The notes: generated by a model not told the origin, from the sequence alone. A stretch of DNA of 40,446 bases from an archaeon BMS3Bbin15 (GCA_002897955.1 BDTY01000081.1:1-40446); one strand, 5' to 3'; shown: positions 25,234-34,534, numbered from the stretch's first letter. Made by a program: numbers and translations.

Positions 25234-26451
25234 ATGAAGAAATACTTTCTCTTCTCACTCCTCCTGCTAATATCTCTCCCTGCTGCTCAGGCAACAGTGA
25301 ATTTCTATATAGTCAAGGTAGAACCTGTAAACCTCGAACCTGGTGAAGTTGCATTGATGAATATTACCATAAAGAATTTTGGCTCCGACTATGCCACAAA
25401 CTTCAGGGCGATTTTTGACCCTTATGCAAAAAGTCCTCTCATGCCTGTAGGAGCCCAGAAAATTTTTCTTTCAAAGAAGGTTGAAAAAGGTTTTCCCACA
25501 ACATATTTTGGCAACGTACTGCAGGGCAGAGAGGTAACTTTGAGCTTACCTGTCACTGTATCAAGGAATGCTGCCTTTGGCAACTATCTTATCCCTGTCG
25601 AACTTCTCTACAGAAATCCAGAACAGCAGAGCCTGAAGGATACAGTATACTTCGGGGTTAAAATAGCTGGCACAGCAGAAATAAATATTGGCGGCCTCAA
25701 CACTTCTCCTTCAAGAGTTTATCAGGACGAAGATTTCACACTTTATCTGAATCTGGAAAACTCGGGCACAGGAAATGCAAAAAATATTAAGCTGAACCTT
25801 GAACTCCCACAGGGGATTTCCGGGCAGAAAACTGTAGAGCTGGGCACTGTTGACAGAGAGGGTAAAACCCGGGCTATCTTCAATTTAAAATCATCAAGTA
25901 ATATATCCACAGGTAGCCACAGAGCTTATGCTATACTGAATTATACGGAAGAAAACTCTGTCAAGAGACAGGTTAAGCTTCCATTTGATGTTTTTATATC
26001 ACAGAGAGGGAAAATCGATATGGAAATTGCAGGGCTGGACACCTCACCCAAGAGCCTGTATCCAGGAGAGAGCTTTACCCTATCCATTCAGATTCAGAAC
26101 GTAGGTAAACAGGATGCCACAGCTGTTAAAGTTGATATATCCCCTGAAAGCTCAATTACAGGCGAGTTAACATCCTATCTCGGAAATCTTAAGCAGGACG
26201 ACACTTCGACTGCTATTTTTGACCTGCAGGTTGAACCTTCTGCACATGAAGGAAATATAAAGGTCCCAATGAAGATAATCTACAAGGATGAAACAGGCAG
26301 GATTGGCGAAGTGGCCAAGGAAGTATATTTAAATGTCTCATCCGGACAGAGTGGTACATCTAAGGTATATCTGATTATTGTCGGGTTGGTTGTTATTGGT
26401 GCCCTTTTCCTCTGGAGGCGCAGAAGAAAAACAACAGAGGAAGAGATTTAG
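25234..26451 (+). CDS. COG1361-type surface protein with repeated CARDB/NEW3-like domains
   Basis: 405 aa. Signal peptide MKKYFLFSLLLLISLPAAQA, then three beta-sandwich repeats of about 125 aa beginning VNFYIVKVEPVNLEPGE, INIGGLNTSPSRVYQDED and MEIAGLDTSPKSLYPGE, each with a 'NxG..A..' strand. A C-terminal helix (about 376-393) is followed by RRRRK, giving an outside-facing, membrane-tethered protein. In other archaea these domains sit next to ABC transporters of the MacB/LolD type, as here. The function is likely adhesion or export support. Confidence 0.82.
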   Translation: MKKYFLFSLLLLISLPAAQATVNFYIVKVEPVNLEPGEVALMNITIKNFGSDYATNFRAIFDPYAKSPLMPVGAQKIFLSKKVEKGFPTTYFGNVLQGREVTLSLPVTVSRNAAFGNYLIPVELLYRNPEQQSLKDTVYFGVKIAGTAEINIGGLNTSPSRVYQDEDFTLYLNLENSGTGNAKNIKLNLELPQGISGQKTVELGTVDREGKTRAIFNLKSSSNISTGSHRAYAILNYTEENSVKRQVKLPFDVFISQRGKIDMEIAGLDTSPKSLYPGESFTLSIQIQNVGKQDATAVKVDISPESSITGELTSYLGNLKQDDTSTAIFDLQVEPSAHEGNIKVPMKIIYKDETGRIGEVAKEVYLNVSSGQSGTSKVYLIIVGLVVIGALFLWRRRRKTTEEEI

Positions 26452-26472
26452 GGGGTTTATGCTCTGGAGGAG

Positions 26473-27186
26473 ATTATAAAGCTTGAAGAAGTAAAAAAAA
26501 CCTACCTTATGGGTAAAGTTAAAGTAAAAGCCCTGAGAGGTGTGAACCTGACAATTAACAGGGGAGACTATGTGTCAATAATGGGTCCTTCAGGCTCTGG
26601 AAAAAGTACTCTCCTTCATCTTATGGGGGCACTGGATAAGCCTTCCTCAGGAAAAATATTGATAGATGGGATTGACATCTCAAGGCTTAAAAGTAACAGG
26701 CTTGCTCTTCTTAGGAGGAAGAAAATAGGCTTTGTGTTTCAACAGTTCCATCTCCTTCAAAGGTTAACCGCTCTTGAAAATGTTGAGCTTCCTCTATGGT
26801 TTGCTGGGGTAAGTAAGACCATGAGGACGAGGCGTGCCAAAAAACTTCTGGAACGTGTTGGCCTGGGTGATGGGATTTATCATCGGCCCGGTGAGCTATC
26901 TGGCGGTGAGATGCAGATGGTCAGCATAGCCAGGGCTCTTGCCAACAAACCTGAGATTATTCTTGCAGATGAACCGACTGGAGATATGGACTCTGTCTCA
27001 GGTAAAAAGACAATGGAGATGCTTGAAGAACTCAATTCAGGAGGTAAGACACTGGTGGTAGTTACCCATGACAGGGAGTTTGGTGCGAGGGCAAAACGTA
27101 AAATTAAAATCATGGATGGAATAATAGAACAGGAAGACAGTGAATCTTTATCCTCTCCAGGCAGAAAACCAGCAGGGAGGGAGTAA
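26473..27186 (+). CDS. ABC transporter ATPase, LolD/MacB family, apparent ATT start
   Basis: 237 aa if started at ATT 26473 (MIKLEEVKKTYLMG); the first ATG (26509) would remove the conserved first strand. GGAGG lies 2 nt before the ATT, and 5 nt before the following ATA. Walker A GPSGSGKST is at 38-46, the Q-loop in FVFQQFHLL, the signature LSGGEMQMVSIARAL, Walker B EIILADEPTGDMDS and VVVTHD. No FtsX/MacB permease follows; radA comes next on the other strand. It is 21 nt after the COG1361 gene, so they probably form an operon with a permease encoded elsewhere. Confidence 0.88.
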   Translation: MIKLEEVKKTYLMGKVKVKALRGVNLTINRGDYVSIMGPSGSGKSTLLHLMGALDKPSSGKILIDGIDISRLKSNRLALLRRKKIGFVFQQFHLLQRLTALENVELPLWFAGVSKTMRTRRAKKLLERVGLGDGIYHRPGELSGGEMQMVSIARALANKPEIILADEPTGDMDSVSGKKTMEMLEELNSGGKTLVVVTHDREFGARAKRKIKIMDGIIEQEDSESLSSPGRKPAGRE

Positions 27187-27244
27187 TTCACCTGCTGTTA
27201 TGGCACAAAAAAACATGAGAGGTATTTAAGGAATTTAGAATAAC

Positions 27245-28174
27245 TCAGTCCCTTATACCCTCTTTTGTCACTGTGAATATTGCTTCCCCTTCAGGCAGAT
27301 TTGGTGAATCAATAAGCCTTGCCACTCTCTTCCCTCCCTTTGACTTTCTGAAGTATACTCTGAAGGTGGAGCAGTGGCCAACAATATGCCCGCCTATTGG
27401 TGTGGTGGGGTCACCGAAGAAGAAATCAGGCCTCGACATAACCTGATTTGTGACAATTACTGTCAGATTATGAATATCACTTATCCTCTGGAGAGTGTGC
27501 ATATGCCTGTTGAGCTTCTGCTGTCTATCACTCAGCATACCTCTCCCAGCATAGTCGCTTCTGAAGTGAGAGGTCAGGGAGTCAACCACTATCAAACCTA
27601 TATCCTTCTCCTTTATTATTTCCTCAGCCTTCTCTGTAAGAAGCATCTGATGGTCACTGTTATATGCTCTTGCCACAACTATATTCCCAAGAATCTTTTC
27701 CGTGTCTAAATCAAGACCCTCTGCCATCTGTATTATCCTCTCAGGCCTGAAGGTATTTTCTGTGTCAAGGTAGAAGACTGTCTTTTCCAGACCACCCTTA
27801 TCAACAGGGAGCTGGGCACTCACAGCAAGCTGATGACATATCTGGGTTTTTCCACATCCGAATTCACCAAATACCTCAGTTATTGCCTGGGTCTCAATTC
27901 CACCGCCAAGAAGTTCATTCAATGCATTGCTGCCTGTGGTTATCTTCTTAAGAGCCTTTCTCTTCTCAAGAACCTCCAGTCCGGTCATAAAACCCATCTG
28001 AAGCGAATCCCTTGCAGCATTTATAATCTTAATGGCTGAACTTTCTCCTATACCTGTTGCCTCTTTGATTTCTGCAGGAGCAGCTATGGCAATTGACTCT
28101 ATACCTTTATATCCCGCATCTCTCAGCTTTTCAGCTGTTACGTCACCAACACCGGGTAAATCTTCAAGCTCCAT
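27245..28174 (-). CDS. radA: DNA repair and recombination protein RadA
   Basis: 309 aa archaeal recombinase. Helix-hairpin-helix DNA-binding domain in residues 1-60 ([16 protein letters not shown]), Walker A GEFGCGKT (103-110, with Cys at the usual Ser), then [34 protein letters not shown] and [17 protein letters not shown]. It makes the strand-exchange filament on ssDNA. ATG 28174 has AGGTGA with a 5-nt spacer; a TTG at 28201 is in frame but would add ten residues before the domain. It overlaps the RPA gene by 11 nt. Confidence 0.96.
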   Translation of the reverse strand: MELEDLPGVGDVTAEKLRDAGYKGIESIAIAAPAEIKEATGIGESSAIKIINAARDSLQMGFMTGLEVLEKRKALKKITTGSNALNELLGGGIETQAITEVFGEFGCGKTQICHQLAVSAQLPVDKGGLEKTVFYLDTENTFRPERIIQMAEGLDLDTEKILGNIVVARAYNSDHQMLLTEKAEEIIKEKDIGLIVVDSLTSHFRSDYAGRGMLSDRQQKLNRHMHTLQRISDIHNLTVIVTNQVMSRPDFFFGDPTTPIGGHIVGHCSTFRVYFRKSKGGKRVARLIDSPNLPEGEAIFTVTKEGIRD

Positions 28175-29477
28175 AATTCTCACCTTTTCTGGCTTCTTCA
28201 AGCAATGTTTTTATCTCCTCTCTGGGGTCAGGGTTGAGATTCAGGTCTCTGGCTACAAGTTCAAGTTTGCCTGTGAAATCACTCGTCTTAACCTTTGCAG
28301 TTACAACAACTTCCTTTCCAAGTAGCTTCTTCCTTCTCTCTTCCAGTTTCTCATGATAATCTCCACCTACAAGAAGTTGAGTGGGCATGTCCAGAAGAGT
28401 TTCTGCAAGAGCATCATAGAAGGCAGTACGCATATTTGCAGTGCCATCATCAATTATAGCATTTATAACAACACCCTTTCCAGAATCCCTGTCAAAAATT
28501 TTTGGTTCTTCGGATATATCAACCAGAGCACCCCTCACCATTATTACCTCACCGTCATTGGCCTCAGCGAGAGATTTTTTTGTAGCAGCACTATAGGAAC
28601 TTTCAATAGCATTGTCGAGAGTAATACCCGAAGGATTTATATTTACGGTGCTGTACCTTCCCACATTCACATCAGCCATCTCATTTCTAACCTTCACATA
28701 TCCCCTTGTTACTTCAAGAATATCTCCTTCCTTAATCCCATCCACAATGTCAGTATTCTCATCCCATAGTGTTACTCTTGCCACTCCGGTTTCATCACTT
28801 ACAAGCAGATTAACCACCTTTCCTGTGTTTCCATCACTTCTTTCAAACTCTCTGAGTCCGAAAATTCTGAGAACCTTACATACTATATCCACATCCTGCA
28901 TACCATGGCTGAGCTGGGATATCTTCATCCTCCTGTTCTCAATATCCGGGAAATCCTCTGGATTCACTCCGTTCGGGTTTACTATTATTCTTGTTCTCAT
29001 GCCTATATGGAGCTCAGGTTCGCTATTTAGATTCTCTTTTGAGTAGGCTCCTTTAATCTTCAGAATATCTCCTTCCTCAAGCTCTTCAAGCTTCTGAACA
29101 TCACCATCCCAGAATACAACCCTTACTTTTCCAGTATCATCTCCAATAACAACACTTCCCACCTTCCCTTTTCCTCCGTCCTTCTTTTTAAATTCCCTGA
29201 CATTGAAAATTTGCATCACCTTTCCTGTGATGTCAACATTCTTCATACCTGAGAATATACTCTCAATTTTCAGACTGCTCTGTGCATCTGGAGTGGCAGA
29301 TTGCAGAGTTACACCAAGCTCTTTGGCAATAAGGTGAGCAGCACCCATCTCACCTATAAGGCCACCGAGTTCTTCTATTTTCGCATTCATCTTCTCCTCT
29401 ATTTCTGCTTCACTTACGCCACTCGCTTCATGGATGACTTTTATTAATTGTTTAATATCAGTTTCAGTCAACTTCAC
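28164..29477 (-). CDS. rpa: Replication protein A (ssDNA-binding, three OB folds)
   Basis: 437 aa. After a helical N terminus (about 1-65) come three OB folds: about 70-170 ([21 protein letters not shown]), 185-275 ([21 protein letters not shown]) and 300-420. The first two share the 'GKV..IFxxREF' pattern, so they are duplicates. It coats ssDNA in replication and repair and supports RadA loading; the overlap with radA fits this. There is no obvious zinc finger between the last OB and the C terminus. Confidence 0.88.
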   Translation of the reverse strand: MKLTETDIKQLIKVIHEASGVSEAEIEEKMNAKIEELGGLIGEMGAAHLIAKELGVTLQSATPDAQSSLKIESIFSGMKNVDITGKVMQIFNVREFKKKDGGKGKVGSVVIGDDTGKVRVVFWDGDVQKLEELEEGDILKIKGAYSKENLNSEPELHIGMRTRIIVNPNGVNPEDFPDIENRRMKISQLSHGMQDVDIVCKVLRIFGLREFERSDGNTGKVVNLLVSDETGVARVTLWDENTDIVDGIKEGDILEVTRGYVKVRNEMADVNVGRYSTVNINPSGITLDNAIESSYSAATKKSLAEANDGEVIMVRGALVDISEEPKIFDRDSGKGVVINAIIDDGTANMRTAFYDALAETLLDMPTQLLVGGDYHEKLEERRKKLLGKEVVVTAKVKTSDFTGKLELVARDLNLNPDPREEIKTLLEEARKGENYGA

Positions 29478-29578
29478 ACCTCATTTATATATGGTCTTAC
29501 TAGTTTAAAAAGTTTAACAGAGCACCGGAAAAGTGAAATATAGGGAAGTTTTTTTAAGTTATCTCTTTCTGAAGAAGC

Positions 29579-30583
29579 ATGCTTGTTGATGACTTTGACT
29601 ACCATCTACCAGAGAATTTGATTGCCCAGAAACCTCTGGAGGAAAGAGACACCTCCAGGTTAATGGTGCTTGATGGTAGAGATATTATCCATAAACACTT
29701 CAGAGACCTCGAGAATTACATGAATAAAGGTGATGTGCTGGTTGTGAACAACTCAAGAGTAATTCCTGCAAGATTGAGAGGAAGAAAGAGCACAGGTGGT
29801 AAGATTGAGGTTCTTTTAATCAGAGAGCTTGCCACTGGCTGGGAGTGCCTTCTCAGAGGGAGAGCTGGTGCAGGCAGCGAGCTTTTTTTTGATGGTAATC
29901 TTAAAGCAAGAGTTCTGGAAAGACATAACGAGATGGCTGTTCTGAGCTTTAATGCTGGAAGCGGACTGAGAAGCATAATTGAGAGTATAGGTGAGGTTCC
30001 AACTCCGCCTTACATAAAGACAAAGCTTGAAGACAGTGAAAGGTACCAGACAATCTACTCAAAATATGAGGGTAGTGTGGCTGCACCAACTGCAGGCTTC
30101 CACTTCTCTGAAAAGCTTCTGAAAAAGCTAAAAAATAAAGGCGTGGAGATTGCTGAGATTACTCTTCATGTCGGCCCTGGAACCTTTATGCCTGTAAAGG
30201 TTAAACAAATTGAAAAACATAAAATGCACAGTGAGTTCTTCACAATTGAAGCAGGCGAGGCTGAAAAGATAAATCTTGCTCTGGAAGAGGGGAAAGGGGT
30301 GGTTGCTGTAGGTACAACCTCTGTAAGAGCGCTTGAAAGTGCTACAGGAGAGGGAAGGGTTATCCCCAAAAGTTCATATACTGATATCTTTATCTACCCT
30401 GGCTATAAGTTTAAACTAGAGTATATGGGTATGATTACAAATTTCCATCTTCCAAAATCCACTCTTCTCATGCTTGTGTGCGCCTTTGAAGGAAAGGAGA
30501 GAATTTTCAGGGCTTATGAAGAGGCTATAAAGCAGAGGTACAGATTCTACAGTTTTGGCGATGCTATGCTATTGCTGAGGTAG
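29579..30583 (+). CDS. queA: S-adenosylmethionine:tRNA ribosyltransferase-isomerase QueA
   Basis: 334 aa. DFDYHLPENLIAQKPLEERD, VNNSRVIPARL, GEVPTPPYI, SVAAPTAGFHFSEKLL, EITLHVGPGTFMPVK, VGTTSVRALES and NFHLPKSTLLMLV are all standard QueA blocks. It turns the preQ1 base in tRNA into epoxyqueuosine using SAM. QueA is bacterial; archaea normally make archaeosine and have no need of it. It is 4 nt upstream of a bacterial-type tgt, so the two form an operon probably obtained from a bacterium. Confidence 0.96.
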   Translation: MLVDDFDYHLPENLIAQKPLEERDTSRLMVLDGRDIIHKHFRDLENYMNKGDVLVVNNSRVIPARLRGRKSTGGKIEVLLIRELATGWECLLRGRAGAGSELFFDGNLKARVLERHNEMAVLSFNAGSGLRSIIESIGEVPTPPYIKTKLEDSERYQTIYSKYEGSVAAPTAGFHFSEKLLKKLKNKGVEIAEITLHVGPGTFMPVKVKQIEKHKMHSEFFTIEAGEAEKINLALEEGKGVVAVGTTSVRALESATGEGRVIPKSSYTDIFIYPGYKFKLEYMGMITNFHLPKSTLLMLVCAFEGKERIFRAYEEAIKQRYRFYSFGDAMLLLR

Positions 30584-30587
30584 TATT

Positions 30588-31688
30588 ATGTTTGAAATCG
30601 AAGCAAAGGACGGAAAAACAGAGGCAAGAGCTGGAGTTCTTCAAACAGAAAATTACAGGGTTAAAACCCCTGCATTCATGCCTGTGGCAACCAAAGGAAG
30701 TGTGAAAACACTGTCAAACCACGAACTTGCCGGTGCTGGAGTGGAAGCCCTTATTTCAAATGCCCTTCTTCTTTACCTGAAGCCAGGGATAGATGTGATT
30801 TCAGGTGCTGGAGGACTGCACAGATTTATGAAATGGAAAAGGGCAATATTTACTGACAATGGTGGTTTCCAGGCTATAAGGGAGGAGTTCTCTCCGGTTT
30901 TTTCAAAGAAAGGGATAACATTTTCCTCTCCCTTTGACAGCTCAAGACACCTTATAACTCCTGAAAAGATAATAGGTATTCAGGAAGTTCTTGGAAGCGA
31001 TGTTGCCCTTGCCCTGGATGACTGTCCAAGCTATGGCACAGGCTATAACAGGGCAGAAGATAGTGTTAAGAGAACAACAGAATGGGCAAAAAGGAGTCTT
31101 GAAGTTAAAAGCAGAGAAGGACAGCTTCTCTTCTGTATAGCCCAGGGTGGTGTTTTTCCTGAACTCAGAATAAGAAGTGCGGCGGAGCTGGCAGAGTTTA
31201 ATTTTGATGGCTATGCAATAGGAGGGCTCAGTATAGGTGAGCCAAAGAAAGTCATGATAGAAATGATTAAGATTAGTATTAAAGCTATCCCCCAGGAGAA
31301 GCCCAGATATCTTATGGGTGTGGGCTCACCTATCGAAGTTCTTGATGCAATAGCCATGGGTGTGGATATATTTGATTCAGCTTTTCCAACAAGAAATGCG
31401 AGGCATAATGCAGTGTACACAGAAAAGGGTAAGTACAATATAGCCAAGGCAAAAAATCTAATGCTCTTCGAGCCTCTTGAAGAAGGGTGCAACTGCTATG
31501 CCTGCAGGCACTACACAAGAGCCTATATAAGCCATCTTATGCGCGTATATGAAGCTCTGGGCATGCGCCTAGTCACACTCCACAACATTCATTTTACGGA
31601 GAGACTGATGAGGAATGCAAGGGAAGCTATTGTTGCAGGCGAATTTGAGGAATTCAGAGAGATGTTTAAAAACTCTTTCCTTTCATAA
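30588..31688 (+). CDS. tgt: Queuine tRNA-ribosyltransferase, bacterial type
   Basis: 366 aa, the bacterial length (archaeal TGT is longer, with PUA-linked domains). DNGGFQAIREEFSP, SDVALALDDCPSYG, GYAIGGLSIGEPK, GVDIFDSAFPTRNARHNA with the catalytic Asp, and the zinc site CNCYACRHYTRAYISHL are all in order. It swaps guanine-34 of tRNA for preQ1. No PUA domain is present. With queA beside it, this is a queuosine branch rather than archaeosine. Confidence 0.92.
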   Translation: MFEIEAKDGKTEARAGVLQTENYRVKTPAFMPVATKGSVKTLSNHELAGAGVEALISNALLLYLKPGIDVISGAGGLHRFMKWKRAIFTDNGGFQAIREEFSPVFSKKGITFSSPFDSSRHLITPEKIIGIQEVLGSDVALALDDCPSYGTGYNRAEDSVKRTTEWAKRSLEVKSREGQLLFCIAQGGVFPELRIRSAAELAEFNFDGYAIGGLSIGEPKKVMIEMIKISIKAIPQEKPRYLMGVGSPIEVLDAIAMGVDIFDSAFPTRNARHNAVYTEKGKYNIAKAKNLMLFEPLEEGCNCYACRHYTRAYISHLMRVYEALGMRLVTLHNIHFTERLMRNAREAIVAGEFEEFREMFKNSFLS

Positions 31689-31935
31689 CCTGTTTTGATT
31701 TCAGCCATTTTCCCACCTTTTCTCTGGAAGCTATAAAGAAAAGATGCCCTTTAATTTCTTCTATAACAGAGCCATGGAGTTTTCTTACTCGTTTGAAAAT
31801 AATGGTAAAATAAACAGGGAAGACGGTTAGAGAGATGACAATCAACACCTTCCTTTTATAGTATTCAGCCAGAGCAAAAGAGTATAAATCCTTGATAAGA
31901 AGAAAGAGGTATAGGCTACAACCCAATGATTTCAA
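31666..31935 (-). CDS. Possible small membrane protein
   Basis: The minus strand is open across the whole gap between tgt and the acylphosphatase. A TTG at 31935 would give 89 aa with a hydrophobic helix (VLIVISLTVFPVYFTIIF) and a very basic C terminus. There is no ATG in the gap and no ribosome site, so the frame could be chance. It would overlap the tgt stop by 23 nt. Confidence 0.25.
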   Translation of the reverse strand: MKSLGCSLYLFLLIKDLYSFALAEYYKRKVLIVISLTVFPVYFTIIFKRVRKLHGSVIEEIKGHLFFIASREKVGKWLKSKQVMKGKSF

Positions 31936-31974
31936 TGATTTGTAATGCGAACTTAATGGAGGTGAAAGAGCAAA

Positions 31975-32340
31975 ATGAAAACAAAAATCGTTATCACTGG
32001 CGAAAAAGTTCATGGGGTGGGCTACAGATTCTTTCTGGCTGATTCTGCCAATGCATACGGTATATACAATTTCAGGGCTTACAATACCACTGTAAATAAC
32101 CTTCAGGCTGTGGTGGTTGTGGCAGAAGGCGAGAAAGAAGATGTTAAAAGCTATCTCGGGTTCGTGAAGGAGAATTTCCCAGAACATGCCGGTGTAAAGG
32201 AAGTGGCTGTGAAGGAGTATACAGGTCATATACCCACTATTGATTCATTCCTTCTGACATTTATGGCGGGTCTGCTTAATAAGGGCGTACAAGCTATTCT
32301 CAGAATAGATGAAAAGCAGGAAAAGATGCTGGAAAAATAG
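31975..32340 (+). CDS. Acylphosphatase-family protein with C-terminal helix
   Basis: 121 aa. The acylphosphatase core spans about 1-80: KVHGVGYRFF with the phosphate-binding Arg, and AYNTTVNN, which could supply the catalytic Asn. It differs from the usual GWVRN, so activity is uncertain. A further 40 residues form a charged helix (AILRIDEKQEKMLEK). Acylphosphatases hydrolyse carboxyl-phosphate bonds. GGAGGTGA at 31958-31965 is a strong ribosome site, 9 nt before the ATG. Confidence 0.78.
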   Translation: MKTKIVITGEKVHGVGYRFFLADSANAYGIYNFRAYNTTVNNLQAVVVVAEGEKEDVKSYLGFVKENFPEHAGVKEVAVKEYTGHIPTIDSFLLTFMAGLLNKGVQAILRIDEKQEKMLEK

Positions 32341-32397
32341 GATGAGACTATTGCAGTTACTAAGGAATAATTCAGAAGACAAGAGATACTCTGATTG

Positions 32398-32507
32398 AAG
32401 AGGCTGTCCGACAATTACTCCCAGTAATATAAAGATTGCTTATTTTAGACAATAAAGGCTAAATTTAGCTTATTTCTTGTAGTATTTTTGATTACGGGAC
32501 AGCCTCT
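32398..32507. mobile_element. 110-bp MITE-like element with 12-bp perfect terminal inverted repeats
   Basis: AAGAGGCTGTCC at 32398-32409 is the exact reverse complement of GGACAGCCTCTT at 32496-32507. The interior is AT-rich with no coding frame. The GGCTGTCC end is common at the tips of IS elements. No target-site duplication is obvious, so the borders may be eroded or the element may be a solo relic. It sits between the acylphosphatase and aspartate dehydrogenase genes and may also act as a two-way terminator. Confidence 0.65.
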
Positions 32508-32540
32508 TTAGTCGTGGGTAGTTCACGGTGAAATCTACAC

Positions 32541-33338
32541 TCATGTTCCAATCTTCAATCTTGAAGAAATCCTCCTCAGAGTTGCAACTGCAGACAGTGC
32601 GGCCAGATAAGAGGTCCTGGGATTCCGGGGTGATGGAAGATTTTCAACTTTGAAGTAAAGACTTCCAAAGGCGCCTCTGGCATAAATCTCATGCATATTC
32701 AGCTCAGCCTCAGGGTCCGCAAATACCTTAACTTTTGTTTTCTCCACTCCTATACCTGAAAGGCTAATCGCAATGGCGACATTGACATTCTGAGGAAAGA
32801 CTTTAATAGCTTCTCCGGCATTGCCTTCGAACAGAAGAGTTTTCTCTTCTATCTCCTCTAAATTCACATCCATAAGCGCCCCCCTCAGTGCCTGCACAGG
32901 TTTTGTCGTTATTAGAGTTACCTCCTCAAGGCCAGCTTCTCTGGCAGATTTTAAAGCATCAAGTGCGCCCACCGCTCCAGAAGGCAGGTATATCCTTGAA
33001 TTTCCCTTCTCTGCAAGAAGAAAAGCTTCCTCCAGAAAACTCATATCTGCAAGAGCACCTGTACTCATAAGAAGAACACTTTTACCTGTGGGCAGCGTCA
33101 TTTTCAAAATATCCTGTGCAGCCTTTATACTGGCAGCTTCAATAACAAGGTCAACATCTGAATTTAAAATCTCGTCAAAACTTGAAGCTATTCTGCTTTT
33201 AACCTTTGCTGCAAGTGCATCAGCTCTCTGCCTATCAACATCATAAATATATGAAATTTCAGCCTCAATTCTTCCATCTGCTATAGCTTCAGCTATAAAG
33301 CTGCCTATAGCACCGCATCCTATTACAGCAACCTTCAT
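32541..33338 (-). CDS. nadX: L-aspartate dehydrogenase NadX
   Basis: 265 aa. GCGAIGSFIAEAI binds NAD(P), VIEAASIKAAQDI and STGALADMSFL follow, PSGAVGALDALKSA lies at the active site, and TTKPVQALRGALM leads to the substrate domain. It oxidises aspartate to iminoaspartate, feeding NadA in NAD synthesis. Divergent from the nicotinate phosphoribosyltransferase with a 47-bp gap, so the two NAD genes may share a control region. Confidence 0.92.
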   Translation of the reverse strand: MKVAVIGCGAIGSFIAEAIADGRIEAEISYIYDVDRQRADALAAKVKSRIASSFDEILNSDVDLVIEAASIKAAQDILKMTLPTGKSVLLMSTGALADMSFLEEAFLLAEKGNSRIYLPSGAVGALDALKSAREAGLEEVTLITTKPVQALRGALMDVNLEEIEEKTLLFEGNAGEAIKVFPQNVNVAIAISLSGIGVEKTKVKVFADPEAELNMHEIYARGAFGSLYFKVENLPSPRNPRTSYLAALSAVATLRRISSRLKIGT

Positions 33339-33385
33339 GCGAAAATATTAAACTTTCCTACCTTTAAACTATTCCGGTGATTCTG

Positions 33386-34534
33386 ATGTTTCATACTGCC
33401 ACTGAAGAAGAAATAAAGAGAGGATATACCACAGACATATACTTCAGAAGGACAAAAGAAGTGGTAAAAAGAAAAAATCTGGACAGGAAGGTTATAGCCG
33501 AAGTTTCTGTTAGCTCCCTTCCCGAGGGCTATACATGGGGTATTCTGGCAGGAATTGAAGAAGTTGCAAAACTTCTCGAGGAATATAATATCAATGTTTA
33601 CTCTATGCCGGAAGGGAGTATATTTTACGAGAGAGAGCCTGTTCTGAGAATAGAAGGTTACTACTCCGAATTCTGCGAACTTGAAACTCCTATCCTCGGG
33701 CTGATATGCCAGGCCTCAGGAATAGCCACAAAAGCAGCCAGATTCAAAAAACTTGCAGGAGAAAAACCATTACTGAGTTTTGGAATAAGAAGAATGCACC
33801 CTGCAATATCACCAATGATAGACAGAAGCGCCTATATAGGCGGATGCGATGGTTTCTCTGGCATTGCTGCAGAAAAGCTGCTAAATGAAAAGGCAAGTGG
33901 AACCATGCCACATGCTTTTATAATAATAGTCGGGGACCAGAAACTCGCCTGGACATACTATGACAAAGCTCTTCCAGAGAATATTCCGAGAATCGCCCTT
34001 GTTGACACCTACTGCGATGAAAAAATGGAGGCTGTATGGGCTGCAGAAACAATAAAAGACCTCAATGGTGTGCGTATAGATACACCCGGGTCGAGAAGAG
34101 GAGACATAAGAAAGATTGTGGAAGAGGTAAGGTGGGAGCTTGACATAAGAGGTTACAAAAATGTGAAAATTTTTGTATCTGGAGGAATAAAGGAGGAGGA
34201 TATTGTTAACCTTAAACTTGTTGACGGGTTTGGAGTTGGAACAAGCATAAGTGCAGCATCAACAATAGACTTTGCTCTTGACATTGTTGAAATTGACGGC
34301 ATGCCTGTGGCCAAGCGAGGAAAGCTGGGAGGAAAAAAGCTTGTATACAGATGTTCGGCATGCCTCACCGGACAGGTAATCCATGACAAGGAAAAAGAAA
34401 AACCAGTCTGCAATAAATGCTCAAATACCATGGAGGAGATACTTCTACCCCTAATCAAAAACGGAAAACTGGTTGCAGAACTACCGGAAGCAGAGAAAAT
34501 AAGGGAAAAGGTTCTGGAGCAACTGAAAATTTAA
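33386..34534 (+). CDS. pncB: Nicotinate phosphoribosyltransferase (archaeal zinc-ribbon type)
   Basis: 382 aa. YTTDIYFRRTKEVV at the start, FGIRRMHPAISPMIDRSAYIGG carrying the phosphate/base site, VDTYCDEKMEA, IDTPGSRRGDIRKIVEEV and FVSGGIKEEDIV, then a C-terminal zinc ribbon CSACLTGQVI..CNKCSNTM. This matches the Thermoplasma acidophilum-type enzyme. It makes nicotinate mononucleotide from nicotinate; that product is also the CobT co-substrate. ATG 33386 has GGTGA 5 nt upstream; a GTG at 33377 is in frame. Confidence 0.9.
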   Translation: MFHTATEEEIKRGYTTDIYFRRTKEVVKRKNLDRKVIAEVSVSSLPEGYTWGILAGIEEVAKLLEEYNINVYSMPEGSIFYEREPVLRIEGYYSEFCELETPILGLICQASGIATKAARFKKLAGEKPLLSFGIRRMHPAISPMIDRSAYIGGCDGFSGIAAEKLLNEKASGTMPHAFIIIVGDQKLAWTYYDKALPENIPRIALVDTYCDEKMEAVWAAETIKDLNGVRIDTPGSRRGDIRKIVEEVRWELDIRGYKNVKIFVSGGIKEEDIVNLKLVDGFGVGTSISAASTIDFALDIVEIDGMPVAKRGKLGGKKLVYRCSACLTGQVIHDKEKEKPVCNKCSNTMEEILLPLIKNGKLVAELPEAEKIREKVLEQLKI

